Positions 1 through 11,597 of a stretch of 64,000 nucleotides of DNA are shown one piece after another. Positions within the stretch are counted from its first letter, which is position 1, and every line of letters begins with the position of its first letter. Source of the DNA: Pohlia nutans (lineage: Eukaryota > Streptophyta > Bryopsida > Bryales > Mniaceae); the NCBI GenBank assembly GCA_022496805.1, contig CM040092.1, forward strand, positions 19,982,113 through 20,046,112, written 5' to 3'. Both the position numbers and the translations under genes were made by a program. The notes under the pieces are model-generated. The model ran no database searches. It was not told the DNA's origin and was given only the letters and a program-made list of their open reading frames with translations.

Positions 1-73
1 CTGATTCCGTTCACTTCAAACTCTAGTTTTCAGGTCACTTTTGTATAGGATTGTTGTGTTAATTACTATTTAA

Positions 74-395
74 CCCCTAAACGTCCCAACGTCCAAAAAC
101 TGGATCACGAACAAATTCAAAGCCTTGTAACTTTCTCATACAATTTCAGATGACTTTCATCCAAATCATCTTTGCAAGCCTATTGGGTCCTCTACCAATT
201 AAAATAAATCTCTTGTGATGGGGAGATGTTGATAATATTGGAGAAGCCTCCAAATGCACTTGTGTCAAATTTGTTGAATAGATTTTATGCTTGCAATGGA
301 CCTCTCATGTACATCTCATGTACATTTGAGCCATGCTAATATCTATTTTTGAGGCTAGCATCTACTTCTGTTCAAAAGGTCGGTACATTTAGGGG
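74..395. mobile_element. TTAA-flanked MITE, family A (piggyBac-like)
   Basis: The 322-bp element has termini CCCCTAAACG and ACATTTAGGGG and lies between TTAA at 70-73 and TTAA at 396-399. A second copy in opposite orientation is at 2213-3032. TTAA target duplications with CCC ends are the known signature of piggyBac elements. No transposase is encoded, so it would be non-autonomous. Confidence 0.7.
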
Positions 396-399
396 TTAA

Positions 400-931
400 C
401 CCTTTAACGTGCCTGCGTCCATATAATGAACAACGAACAGATTGCAACCTTTCTCTTAACTAAAGTTTTTCAATCATCCAAATTTTTCTTGGTGCTTGTA
501 CTAGTTGACTATCATTTGTACGGTATGAATCTTCAAAATAAGATATCAGTGTGATTTTTTGAAAAACAACACAATTGGTTTATGTCAAGTTTCGTTCTTA
601 GTACAAAAAGTGAGACCTTAAACATGATTTTCCAAAATAAGCAGAATCAAATAATGGAAACCATACCATCTCGTAGTGCATGTTATTTCAATTTCATTAC
701 AATTTTTTTTTTAAATTGTGTTAATTTGGGATTTTTAATTAATTTTTCAGAGAAAACCTTGCAAAATTCATTCAAAAATATTAATAAAAAATATGATGAA
801 TCCAACTGTACAACTTACACATTCACATTGACATTTACAACTTTGCTTTGTACATCAACTCCATTTCTGTTTTTCATCAAACATTTTGTAACAAATTTTT
901 GAAAACAATGTTGAATTAGGACGTTAAAGGA
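400..931. mobile_element. TTAA-flanked MITE, family B (piggyBac-like)
   Basis: The 532-bp element has ends CCCTTTAACG and ACGTTAAAGGA and is flanked by TTAA at 396-399 and 932-935. The left TTAA is also the right TTAA of the preceding element. An inverted copy of the same family is at 57134-57673 (540 bp). Short ORFs inside look like chance reading frames. Confidence 0.7.
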
Positions 932-1026
932 TTAAACATCAATACCAAAATCGTAAAACCTGGATTTGGTGAAGATATATCAACCTATCTTCTTTGATCG
1001 ATTTCTAGCTCCAAATCCATTGTGTG

Positions 1027-1137
<111 letters not shown>

Positions 1138-1418
1138 ATGATTATTTATTTGTTTTTGATGGAAAGTTGATTGTTTCTAACTTCCTACATTTCCTAAAAA
1201 TTTCACATTCTTTACACCAATTTTCATTATAAAAATTTATTAAAGAGTTGGAATTAGGTCCCTCTACCTTAAAGAGATCTTATTCCATTTCCATCTCCAA
1301 TCGTGTTCACAATCCAAAACAACATTCCTATATAGCTTGCTAGAGCATTCGACATGTCATTGTTGTTTTGATTTGTTGGAATGACATGATTGAAATGTTG
1401 TTGTTTTCATTATGTTAA

Positions 1419-1592
1419 CCCCTAAATGCCCACCACCTTCTCCAGATTGGGTAGTTTTGCACACATGCATGAAGCTAACTTCCCATAAAATCTATAGTAA
1501 AAAAATCCACACTACAAAAAGTGCACAAAGGATGAGAAAAATTGGATAAAATATGTACATCGTCCAAAAAATGGACGTTTGGATGTTTGGGG
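1419..1592. mobile_element. Short TTAA-flanked MITE (174 bp)
   Basis: It begins CCCCTAAATGCCC and ends GGATGTTTGGGG, between TTAA at 1415-1418 and 1593-1596. Near its right end is a small internal inverted repeat (CGTCC ... GGACG). Confidence 0.6.
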
Positions 1593-2212
1593 TTAAAACG
1601 ACATTCCAATGTTGTTCTAAATGTCGTTCTAAATTTCTCTACCCACTTGGGGTTTCCTTCAAAACAATCCATTTCACACTTGTTCATTTCCAACTTCAAA
1701 ACCAAATACATTGACTAATTAGGTTCTTGTTTTTGGGTCATGGTACCCCCACAAGGTTGGTTATTGTATAGTATGAACATAAACTTGTTGTTTTTAAAAG
1801 GATCGGAATTACGTCCTTCTACCTTAGGCCCCAAGCCAATTCAAGTTGCTATGATCTATCCCAACCAAAAAAATTGGCCAATTTTTCCCAGAATCTTACC
1901 TGATTTTAGCAGTGACTACTTTCACACTAAAAAAATGGGCAAAAAAGTGGATGAAATGGCCAAAGTCTTCTTTTAAAAAAAAAACACTAAGATTACCACT
2001 ACTTAAATGCAAGTGCCTTTTACAGAGTAATAGATAATTTGATGGATGGGCATATATTTGGATGATTCTATTCATTTTTTCCAAACCTGCAGTTGCATTT
2101 CAAGGAAAAACCACAAAAAAATGGCTAATCTATTTATTTCAATTTCCAACCAAAAAGCAATGATTCGGGAGGCTTCTCTCCTCTGGTTTTCGATGTGTGC
2201 GACCTTCGTTAA

Positions 2213-3032
2213 CCCCTAAACGTACCAACCCTTTGAACAGAAGTAGATCCTAGCCTCAAAAGTAGATATTAGCATGACTTAGATGTACATGAGGTACACA
2301 TGACAGGACCATTGCAAGTCTAAAATCTACCCAACAAATTTGACATACTTGTAGTTGGAGGCCTCTCCATTATTATCAACAGCTCCCCATCACGAAAGAT
2401 TTATTGTAATTAGTAGAGAATTTAATAGGCTTTCAAACATGACTTGGATGAAAGTCATCCGAGGTTGTATGAGAAAGTTGCAAGGCTTTGAATTTGTTCG
2501 TGATCCAGTTTCTGGACGCTGGGACATTTAGGGGCGGTTTACACTATGGACCAAGAGCCATGACTAAGAAAATTAAATCATTTTCATGGTCATGGCTCTT
2601 GGTCAAGAGCCGTGACCATGAAAAATCAAAAAATGCAATTTTAAATGATTTGGTCACTCTTTGTAGTGTAAAGTGGATTTAGACCGGGACAAGTTTAAGC
2701 TCATCATTCTCTCTTTTATCCTCCCCTTTTTCCTCCTTTCTCTTTAAATAATTGAACACTAGCCAATCAATGATTTTTGAGCCCCATGGTCTCCTAGATT
2801 ATAGTTGAGTCGAGGCATTTGCTTCGACTCAACTATAATCAAGGAGACCATGAAAACATTATCCATTTGGGAAATTTTAGCATTTTTGGGGACCTCAAAG
2901 TTAGTGGTCATTCTCCTTTTTTCAAGGTAGTGTAAAGCCAAATGGGACCAAGAGCTCTTTTTGGGCCAATCACAGATTTTAGAATTCCATGGTCATGGCT
3001 CTTGGTCCATAGTGTAAACCGCCCCTTAGGGG
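2213..3032. mobile_element. TTAA-flanked MITE, family A, split by a nested MITE
   Basis: This is an inverted copy of the element at 74-395, between TTAA at 2209-2212 and 3033-3036. Without the nested 495-bp Harbinger-like MITE and one TTA duplicate it would be about 322 bp, the same length as the intact copy. Confidence 0.75.
2531..3025. mobile_element. PIF/Harbinger-like MITE with 3-bp TTA target duplication
   Basis: Perfect terminal inverted repeats of about 35 bp start GGGGCGGTTTACACTATGG. TTA occurs on both sides (2528-2530 and 3026-3028). The undisturbed family-A copy at 74-395 reads ACATTTAGGGG across the matching site, which is an empty site and confirms the TTA duplication. The core holds a second long palindrome around 2822, with arms ATTATAGTTGAGTCGA. 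A TTA/TAA duplication is characteristic of PIF/Harbinger (Tourist) MITEs. Confidence 0.85.
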
Positions 3033-3628
3033 TTAATTCAATGGGGTTTCATCCTCTCGTTTTCAAAAAAAAGAAAAAAAGAAAAGCAATGATCCATCCA
3101 AGCGTCTCTTCAGTTTCATTGTTTCAAAAAAAAACAAGAAAAAAAAAACCAATCCATACGGATAATCACTGCAGAAACTGTAGCCTAGTACCACAGTGAC
3201 AGTGATGAGACTTTCCAATTAGATTACACAGTACACTACGTACATACAGATTATATACACCAATAAAATCAACCAATACTCGCAATCAGTGGACGCAATC
3301 AACCAAACTCTCCGTCACTGCTTCAAAATACCCAGTTTAAAAAATATTAAAAAATTATGGAAATTTTTTAAATTAAAAAAAATAAATCTTACCCTCCTAA
3401 TTTGCAAGTTGACCCTGAATTTAGCTCCCGCCTTCAGTAGACCCCAGTTACACAATTCCATAGGGAGGTGGAGGCGGTGCAGTTCCACAGTAGCGTCGCT
3501 ACAGTCCATGAAATCCGAACCCAAAATAGAAACTCCACTTTAGAAGCTCCTAACCAATTATAATATCCTTTACAACATTCAAAATTCCGCAGTTTCAAAA
3601 ACCATGAAAGAAAATTCATTTTCTTTAA

Positions 3629-3892
3629 CCCGTAAATTCATTTTCTTTAACTTGAAAATTAATTTTCAGTTCCGCAGTTTCTTGGTTTTAAAATTACAAA
3701 TTCAACTGATCAAAATAGAGTTTAGATGGATCCAAATTTTACATCACTTGAATCTGTGAAGAACATTGTATGTGTTGGTCAAGAAAAAAGGAAATTTGAA
3801 CAAGAGGAGAGTTTACAAAATACCTACTCAAACTGCTAAAAGAAACATGACGCCTAATTTGGGCTTCTTGGTCCTTTAGTTGTTAACATAAC
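3629..3892. mobile_element. Degenerate TTAA-flanked MITE, family C
   Basis: The body matches the family at 28100-28330 and 43578-43813 (a stretch like GGTTTTAAAATTACAAATTC near 3682, and TTGGTCCTTTAG at the right end), and TTAA lies at 3625-3628 and 3893-3896. The left end is poorly conserved. A second related fragment in opposite orientation ends at 4232. Confidence 0.45.
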
Positions 3893-4236
3893 GTTCAATA
3901 GCATGTATTGTATGCGCCTTGTCTCTACAACAGATGGTGTGGAATATTCCATGTCCAATACTTCATTAGTAGCTTAGTGGACATGTGGAGGTTCATGTTA
4001 GGAACCTAGAAAGGATTAAGATGCTCAAATTGGATTTTATACGTGTTTTTAGTAGTTTTGAATAGGTCCTAATATGTGGACTTCTTATATTTATTTGTTG
4101 TTTGACCAGCACATGTGATGTTCTTGAATGATTTAGGTGATATGAAATTTGGTCTCTTCTTAATTATATTTTTTACAATATAATCAATTGAATTTGCCAT
4201 TTTAAAACCATGAATCCTTGGTTCTTTCGGGGTTAA

Positions 4237-5018
4237 CTCCTAAACGTCACAACGTTTAGAAACTGAATGACTACCACATTCCAACTCACCCAGGTACATT
4301 CTTATCACTTCTTAGATGAAAGTCATTCATTTTTTTGGAGATACTTCATCAAGTTGTTGTCCTATCCAATGGTTGGATTTGGTGTTACTGGAGTATATAT
4401 TTTTCTAAAATCACAAGTGTAGAAGTATGTCAAGTTGTTGACCAAGCCAAAATTGCATTGACTTTTAGTTCAAATGTGGTCTTGCAAAAATGAAGTCATT
4501 GATTTAATTAACACAAAAATTTCAAAGAATCACCACGTCTAGAGTATCTCATTTCAAATCCATTCCAACAAATTTTACTCAAGAAATGTCAATGTTTTGT
4601 TTATAATCAAATTTAGAACGAATTTTTAATTGTAACTTTCAAATTTTATAATAAAATATCGAGGATGATATTGGTGAATTGAACAGTACGGATGGAATCT
4701 AAAATTCAAAACCGACAACTTTCTGGTCCAGAATGACCTTAAACTACCAGATGATGGAGAGGGGTACCCTTAAGGTGTTGCCGGGGTACCCAAGGGGTTG
4801 GTGGTTCGATTCCGGCCATAAAATCACCACTCTACGGAATAGAAAAATCCCGGCGATGAATTGCCAAAAAGCAACTCGTCAGCTTTGCCGCGGGTTGCAA
4901 ATCGTGTGCCTCAATAGAAAAAATAAAAAATAAAATCGACAACTTTCATTTGTATATCAATTCCAAATAGTACTTTGTGATGATTTTTCTCAAATCGTCA
5001 ATAAGGACATCCTAAGGG
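4237..5018. mobile_element. TTAA-flanked MITE carrying a SINE-like insertion
   Basis: It starts CTCCTAAACGTCACAACG after TTAA (4233-4236) and ends GGACATCCTAAGGG before TTAA (5019-5022). Without the nested insertion at 4724-4931 it is about 560 bp. Directly to its left lies the end of a family-C fragment, so the TTAA at 4233 is again shared by two elements. Confidence 0.55.
4724..4931 (+). mobile_element. tRNA-derived SINE-like insertion
   Basis: A Pol III B-box match GGTTCGATTCC is at 4803-4813 and an A-box-like TGGTCCAGAATG at 4724-4735. The 3' end is an A-rich tail (AAAAATAAAAAATAAAA) and a direct repeat CGACAACTTTC flanks the insertion (4713-4723 and 4937-4947). Box order, A-rich tail and flanking duplication fit a SINE. 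The A/B spacing is larger than in a tRNA and no cloverleaf forms, so it is not a tRNA gene. Confidence 0.6.
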
Positions 5019-5022
5019 TTAA

Positions 5023-6872
5023 AGAACATGGTTTCTTTTATCTAATGTTGTATTTTGATATTTTCCTAGCACCTTCCTACATAATTCATTCCAACTATGG
5101 AATCAACCACTTTTTGATCATTTATAGACTTGAGAATTGCCTGAACTAAGAATTAAAAACATAAAATATTTAGTAATTGAAAACTTTTTTAAGTACATGT
5201 ACACGGCGTCGAATAATGTCTCGATATGCTAAATATCCCTTTCCAAATAATTCATTTGAACTCTGATAAATATGGAGTCAGCCACTTTTGGTCATTTAGA
5301 GAATAATAAAGTTGTTATAATTTCTAGAAACTCAAAATTAAAGGGGAAAAAATAATAACTAAAACTCCTGTCAGTCAGTCCCAGGGTCGTTACAAATGAC
5401 TGGAGTTTAAAAAGCTGTTTGATAAAAGTGACCCTGAAACGGCTCCTTCGGAACAGAAGTCAAATGCGAATTAAACTAACAAGAGCAAAAAGGGACCGAC
5501 GTGGTGGCGTCAATAACCGTCGATCCTTTCCCCCAAAATCACGGTCCGGACCGATCGGTGTTGCCATTTCCGGCATGATCATCTTCTTCTTCAGTTCTTC
5601 TACAGTACGGCACTGTAGTCTGGGAAGATCGAAAGAATCATGATACACACGGGTTTTTCTTGCAATTTTTCATTTTTCAAACAAGTGGCACCAACGAAAC
5701 AATCAATGTAACACTTTGTCTATTCGTCCTTAGATAAAAGCCTTGTCAAGGATTTCTCTTTTCTAGATTTTTTCATTTTTCAAATAGGTGGCACCTATGA
5801 AACAAGCAGCTACGCTACAAGGAGCTCTGACCGGAATAAGGTAAGGGGTACAATTGCCGTCATTTTAAGCATTTCAACCTACATGGAGCACTAATTTTCA
5901 ATGATAAAAAATTGTAGCACATAAAGCTTTGGGGTTTAATAACCAAGCTCAAATCTTAATTAATTTTTTTCACAATGTATGATTTTGTTATAAATTTTCA
6001 AACTAAATATGCATAGACCACTATTGATGTTAGTAGGTATACTAATAACTGTCTTTCATTTCTAGTCCAATCAGATTGCTAAATTGGTATTCATAATTAA
6101 TGCTTGTGATAACTAAATTGGGAACTCCTCAAGTTGAAACATGTGCTTTTATTGGTAACCACAATTGGTACACAACAGTTTCTGGTGCTTCTACCTTAGA
6201 ACAAGTGAGAGACGAGAATGCATTTCGGTGGAATCATGGACGGAATATATTTGCTATAGTGGTATTTAGCCCAAAAAAATGAGTGTCCCCGCAATGCCTC
6301 TTCCCTATGGTCAGAGCCAACAAACATTGTAACACTTTCATCTAGATTTTGTCATAGTTGACTGAGAATTTGCTCAAATGGATGAAAATATGCCAACATG
6401 GATGAATAATTTGGCGAGAAAGGAATGAGTTTTTGGTCCAAATGGAGTTTCGGAGTTTCTGAAGCTGCCCTAGCTATATTTCGCCAGATAAAAGCCTTAT
6501 TGATGCATGATGTTGCAGGGGGCCTGGCTGGCTGCATGGGTTTCAGCATTCACGCAGGGACTGTACACAACTGTAGACTGATGTCAGAGATTCTTACAGT
6601 GCCCTCTGACACGCGCGGCATGGGTGGTGAACTGAAGAGATAGAGCCTCACATGATCTCTCACTTCCCCTTTTCGATCATACATCCAATCTCTTCATACA
6701 TTTCAGTTCCTGCAAGTGCTGCTGGCTGGCTCCTGCAGTATATCGATCGATCGATCCATCAGTCGTCCGGAGTTTCTCGATATCGATCAGACAAGCTATC
6801 AATGTTGTTATTCTTGCTGTTACAAGTCCGTTTTGTTATCAATGGCCTTCAGAGCTACTGTACACTAGACGT
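5023..6872. other. Intergenic DNA upstream of the DUF4228 gene
   Basis: No recognisable gene. Short ORFs (for example 6425-6643 and 6652-6894) match nothing I know and have no plausible splicing partners. The stretch 6600-7457 is less AT-rich, carries GATC-rich palindromes (6741-6760) and is probably promoter or 5' leader of the gene starting at 7458. Confidence 0.5.
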
Positions 6873-6880
6873 TGACGTGG
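6873..6880 (+). promoter_or_regulatory. TGACGTGG (bZIP/UPRE-type) site
   Basis: An exact TGACGTGG, about 580 bp upstream of the DUF4228 start codon. The ACGT core is bound by plant bZIP factors and this octamer matches the unfolded-protein-response element. One or two matches in 64 kb are expected by chance. Confidence 0.3.
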
Positions 6881-7457
6881 GAGCCAGATCATGAAGTGTG
6901 TGAGTTACTTGGCACATTCGACATATTATCATATCGGTGGTTTCTCGTTTATTGAACTTACGCGTTTAACGGTCCATTTTCGATCTTCGTGTTGGAGATA
7001 GACAGGTCAATCACGTACGTTTTTTTTTCGTTTGGAGTGAAGTACACTCTTGGCTAGATCATGGGGATTTTGTTCCACAGTGACCTTGTTTGAAACCGAA
7101 ACACAATCTTGCAGCCAACGATAGGTAGTGAGAAATCAAGAGTTGGAAAGGAAAGCAAGAGTGAGAGATCGAGGTTTCAGTGTATGCGGCTCTACGAATT
7201 CTCGAAGTGCTCTGTTTTTGAAGAGAATGATGTTGGTTCAATTTTGATAGGCAAGGGATGAGGAAAGATTGGTGTGAGTCGACGAAATGAGTGATCCGAA
7301 GTTTGATATCTTTTAGTGGGGGTCGGTGGTTGCGCAGTAGCTGTCATTTTTAAGCGGTCAGTAGCCGTCAATAATTTTGTAGAATTGCTGGCAATTCTTC
7401 AGTTATTTTTATACAGTGGCTAGCAAGCTAGCATTCGATCGATCAGGAAAGGAAACG

Positions 7458-10251
7458 ATGGGGAATTGCCACGCGGTTGACCCTGTCAGTGCGACAGTGG
7501 AGCACCCCACCGGCAAAGTGGAGAAACTCTACTTCGCCTCGTCTGCCCGGCAACTGATGCTGCAGCACCCCGGCCATTACGTTGTGCTTTTACCGCCTCC
7601 GCCACCTCCCTCCGCAGATGGTTCGGTCTTGCATGTCAAACGGAAACTGAAACTCCTGCCACCTGATTCTATGTTGAACATCGGCTCCTGCTACAAACTC
7701 GTGTCCTTCGAAGGTAAACAACAATTTGCAAACCCTGTTTTCAACCCTTTGCTATAGCCTGGCTTCTCATTGTGACCTCACAATGGCCACAGTTACAGTC
7801 TCCAGATCTGTAGGTTTCCGATTGTCTTGTCTTGAAAAGTTATGACGACGGTCTTTCTTTTTAATAATCAAACTCTTTGGTACGTGGAAGGATAGTTCTA
7901 GTGGGTGCTTACAGTCTAACTTTATTCTCTCTATATCTGCAGGTTTTTGATTGCCATTTCTTGGTGTCTGTAACGAGGGTTCTATTTTGTAAATTTGCAC
8001 ATTTTATATTTTTTAATTCGTCTGTAAAACGTGATATAATGGACAGTTAGTCTCCAGATCTGTATTGTCTTGTCTTGAAAAGTTATGACGAGGGTCTTAT
8101 TTTGTAAGTTTTTAATAACCAAACCCTGTGGTACATTGCTTCTGTATGGAACCTTACAGTCTTCATTCTCTTTAGATCTGTAGGTTTTTGTTTGTACTTT
8201 CTTGGTGTCTGTAACGAGGGTTCTATTTTGTGAGAGTAAGGTAGGACCACCCAAAACCAAGAGTGTACCCAATTTCGAGACACGGTAGTCATTCCAAAAC
8301 GTAAATCTAGGCAGACCATAGATAGCTTATCATTTTGGTCAATAAACAATAAGGGCTTTATGATGTGCTTAGATTTGCATTCTAGAATGATTACTGTGTT
8401 TAGAAATTATCGGAATTGGGTACACTGTTGGTTTTGGGTGCTCCTACCTTATGTTGTTTCTAGTAATTAAACCTTAGGTACGTGGAATGACAGGGCTTCT
8501 CGATGAGGGTCTCATTCTCTCTAGATTTATAGGGTTTTGGTTAACGAGGGTTCTGTTGTGTGGATGAAATGTCAATTTGCATATTTTTTTGTTAATTTAA
8601 TTTGTCTGTAAAACGTGATGCAGATGTTTTGTCAGAGCTTTCTGACAATGGCAGCATGGCGCATCAGACGACCAGGAGGAGAGCTACGACGACCACTGCT
8701 TCGAAACATTCACCTACTCAAGTAAGTTTTGGATGACTGATGCATTAAAAAGAAACATGTCTCGACATGATTTTCTACATTGATGCGAAGTGGCCAACTG
8801 GCCATGTGGCCCCGGCTTGTGTACTTACTTTGACATCCATGTCGTCAGCACAGCCTCACTGGTCTCAGTTGGTGCAGGTTTCCAAGTCGCAGTCAGATGT
8901 CAGCAAGGCTGCTGTAAAGCATATCAATCAACTCCGAGCGATGTTATCCAAGTCCAAGTCGTTTGTGGCACAAAAGGTACTAGAGTTGGAATCGCAATTA
9001 TTTAAGAACTTATAACACTGTCTGTGGGTCATGGAACCAAACCGAGTGATGAAGTTGGTCACCATACGTGGTTCATTCTCCCAAATATGTGACCAAGATT
9101 TGTCCCTTTCCCTGCCAGTGCAAAAATGCCAATACACTCTGAACTCTTTTATATCACCCTTTCGGTAACCAACGTACATGAGTTCAGAACTTGGCATGTG
9201 AAAAAGTGTCCAATCATACTGGAATGTGGTATTGGAGGGTGTGATAATAATGAGGTTAGAGTGTAAGGTAGGGGTCCAGTTTTTGATACTGTCCCTTTCT
9301 ATGCAACTGTTAAACATCTGAGCTCAGATGAAATGTTTACGAGTTAAACATTTGAGAGATGAAATGTTTAACACTTGTAGATAGGTATAGTTGAAGGAGC
9401 ACAATTAGTTTATGCACCCTTACCTTAGTGTTAGTAAATCTAATTGCAGTTAACTTTACAACATTCTACACTCATACGTACACTTATACCTCTTTAATCT
9501 AACCCTCTTTACAATAACATTCTAGAATATTCTATACATTTGTCACACTATCATTGACTGTACATACACAAAGACTTTGACTCTTAATATGACGGTCACC
9601 CAAGCAATTAAAATAAGAGGTTAGACTGAATAGCCCACTTGACATGCATCTTCAAAAGTTGTGTTGTCTCTATTCCCTCTTATTAGGAACACATGAATCC
9701 AACCTATCCAGTAACACCATGTTTCCAATTTTGCCCTCATGTAATGATAGTAGACAATTTTGGTTTGAAATGTACATCACCAAAACATGAGGACATAATT
9801 GGAAACATGGTTGGTGTACCTTAACCTTTAAATGGCCCAAAAGCCCTTTGCGGCCGTATAGTGTATTCTATATTTGGTGATATTCGATCAAAATAACAAT
9901 GAGTACAAAGTAAAATTAATAATCATGATAATATGTTTATAACAATGTATCATAATTCATATTTGAAACCACCATTGAACAATTATAAGGCAAAATACGG
10001 AACCCACCCAAAGGGCCATTTATGGGTTAAAGAATGCACTGTTTTTTCTGCTTGTTTTACAATGATGAAAGAAAAGGTTTTTACTCTTATGATGTGATTC
10101 TCGTTTTCAGGAAAATGTTTCCCGAGATGTGATCCCTGAATTGGTGCCAACGACGAGAAATTTCTCCTCTCCACTGGAGTCTCTGCGCCCGGTTCCACGA
10201 GGAGGAGCATGGCGACCCAATCTTCAAAGCATTGCTGAAAGAGGTCGATGA
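7458..10251 (+). CDS. DUF4228/PADRE-domain protein (197 aa, 4 exons)
   Basis: Exons 7458-7713, 8624-8721, 8878-8976 and 10111-10251 join in phase with GT-AG introns. The protein starts MGNCHAVDP. The Gly-2/Cys-4 start is the usual putative N-myristoylation/palmitoylation signal of this family and decides the start over an in-frame ATG at 7416. Residues 15-85 hold the conserved block (VEHPTGKVEKLYF, LMLQHPGHYV, LPPDSMLNIGSCYKLV). The middle is Ser/Lys-rich and the end carries the family motif WRPNLQSIAE (about 185-194). Plant DUF4228/PADRE proteins are small, often stress-induced and of unknown biochemistry; the length fits. A TATA-like stretch at 7404-7412 lies close to the ATG. Intron 1 has grown by tandem duplication and MITE insertion. 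Family assignment is firm; function is not known. Confidence 0.88.
7796..8623 (+). repeat. Tandemly duplicated intron-1 segment of the DUF4228 gene
   Basis: Three diverged copies of a block of up to about 250 bp (around 7796-8045, 8050-8236 and 8455-8623). Shared landmarks are CTCCAGATCTGTA, CTTGTCTTGAAAAGTTATGA and TCTGTAACGAGGGTTCTATT. The last copy ends CTGTAAAACGTGATGCAG, the functional 3' splice site. The first copy has the decayed equivalent CTGTAAAACGTGATATAATG at 8024-8043. Confidence 0.75.
8239..8449. mobile_element. MITE with about 90-100-bp inverted repeats and TA duplication
   Basis: Left end AGGTAGGACCACCCAAAACC and the inverted right end AGGTAGGAGCACCCAAAACC. The arms extend almost to the centre, so the element would fold into one hairpin. 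TA flanks both ends (8237-8238, 8450-8451). It separates the second and third intron repeat units. The AGGTA- start and TA duplication resemble the element at 26653-26965. Confidence 0.7.
9125..9270. repeat. Dispersed intron repeat
   Basis: The stretch with ATCACCCTTTCGGTAACCAA recurs in diverged form near 18545-18960 and 19985-20155, both in introns of the SAC gene. The ends (ACACTCTGAACTC and GAGGTTAGAGTGTA) are roughly inverted repeats, which suggests another MITE family. Confidence 0.55.
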
Positions 10252-10600
10252 TCACCAGATTTGGGTTTATTTTTATTTTATTTTTTAATTGCCCCCTTTT
10301 CTTTTATTCTCGTTTGTACAGAGTGCTCCATCCCAGGCATAGTTTCCTCACCATCAGCAAGCAATGTCCTCTAATTGCTTGCTGACATGGCACGGATGAT
10401 GTCAGGCTCATGGCCATCGTGAAGGGAATTCTTAGTTGGAATTGGTAATATTGTTTGGTTGTGGGAGACGAAAACTATCTACTGTAATTATATAACTACA
10501 CTTCCATTTCCTGATGCAATTGTAAAGTTATACTTTTCAATTCTTGTACTTTCTCATTGGCATCTCACTGTGGTTTTAACTTTGTTCTCTGCTCACTTAA

Positions 10601-10818
10601 CCCCTGAAGGACCAAGAAGCCCAATTGGATCTCATGTTTTTTTTAGCAGTTTTAAGTGGACTTTCTTTTATTCAAATTTATTTGTTTTTTATCAACACAT
10701 GCAATGTTCTTCATTGATTCTAGTGGTATAATATCTGGTCTTATTTAAATTATATTTTTCACAATATAATCGATTGAATTTGTCATTTAAAAACTATGAA
10801 TCCTTGGTCCTTTAAGGA
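10601..10818. mobile_element. TTAA-flanked MITE, family C (218 bp)
   Basis: Ends CCCCTGAAGGACCAAG and CTTGGTCCTTTAAGGA, with TTAA at 10597-10600 and 10819-10822. It lies just downstream of the DUF4228 gene. Same family as 28100-28330 and 43578-43813. Confidence 0.7.
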
Positions 10819-11390
10819 TTAACATTTTGTGAGAATTCACTCCATTGTAGATGGCAATCAAAATGATGGATATTCATTGTAGAGAGTATGCACGATGCTT
10901 TGTAATTGGTCAGTAATTTAATTTTGTATTGGTAACTTTGTTCCCTGTTCATGTAACATTCTTGTGAAAATTCACTCCATTTAAAAAAAAAGACTCAACA
11001 AGTCTGACGTTTATTGTAGAGAATATTATATGCACAGGGCTTGATGACTACCCTCTTCATACTATTTATTGTCAGAGCCTAAAGCAAGTGAATATATATA
11101 TTTTTAGCTTTTGGACATAGAATTAATAATATTGTAGCATTTTCACAAATTTAGATAGTAAAAATTTACACCTCTAGTACTGAGTAAGAAGTTGTCAGTG
11201 GTCTAAAGTAATTGTTGGCTTTTAACACTAAATAGAATGAAGAGTGTAGTCAATGTCTTTTTTCTGCACTGTAGCAATGGTCTATGCATGCAATGGAGGG
11301 TGGTCCCTCCAGATTTAGACCATGGTGATTGTGTCATGACATTGGAGTCTGACTCCAAGTAGTCAGAAAAGAAAACCCATCTTTAAACGG

Positions 11391-11530
11391 GGCAGACAAT
11401 AAGAGTGACACAAAAACTACATACTACTATCAAAGATAAACCAATTTTCAAGACTTGGGTCCCCAAAAAAAAACAGTAAGTTTAAAAATGCCAAAAACTA
11501 GAACAGTTATTTCCATAGAGGAAGTAACAT
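11391..11530. mobile_element. Degenerate Stowaway-like MITE fragment
   Basis: Diverged copy of the interior and right end of the element at 20175-20469: GACAATAAGAGTGACAC then AAAATGCCAAAAACTAGAAC. Ends and target duplication are not clear. Confidence 0.4.
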
Positions 11531-11597
11531 TTTCATCATAAATAACAACTGAAAAAAAGACTCAAAAAATCTGACATTCATAGTAAGCATGGTGCTT

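Noticed and set aside
70..90. Interstitial telomere repeats (CCCTAAA-like)
   Set aside because: Each occurrence is a single heptamer-like match inside the terminal repeat of a TTAA element, never a tandem array.
4724..4931. tRNA gene
   Set aside because: A B-box is present, but there is no cloverleaf and box spacing is wrong; tail and flanking repeats indicate a SINE-like copy.
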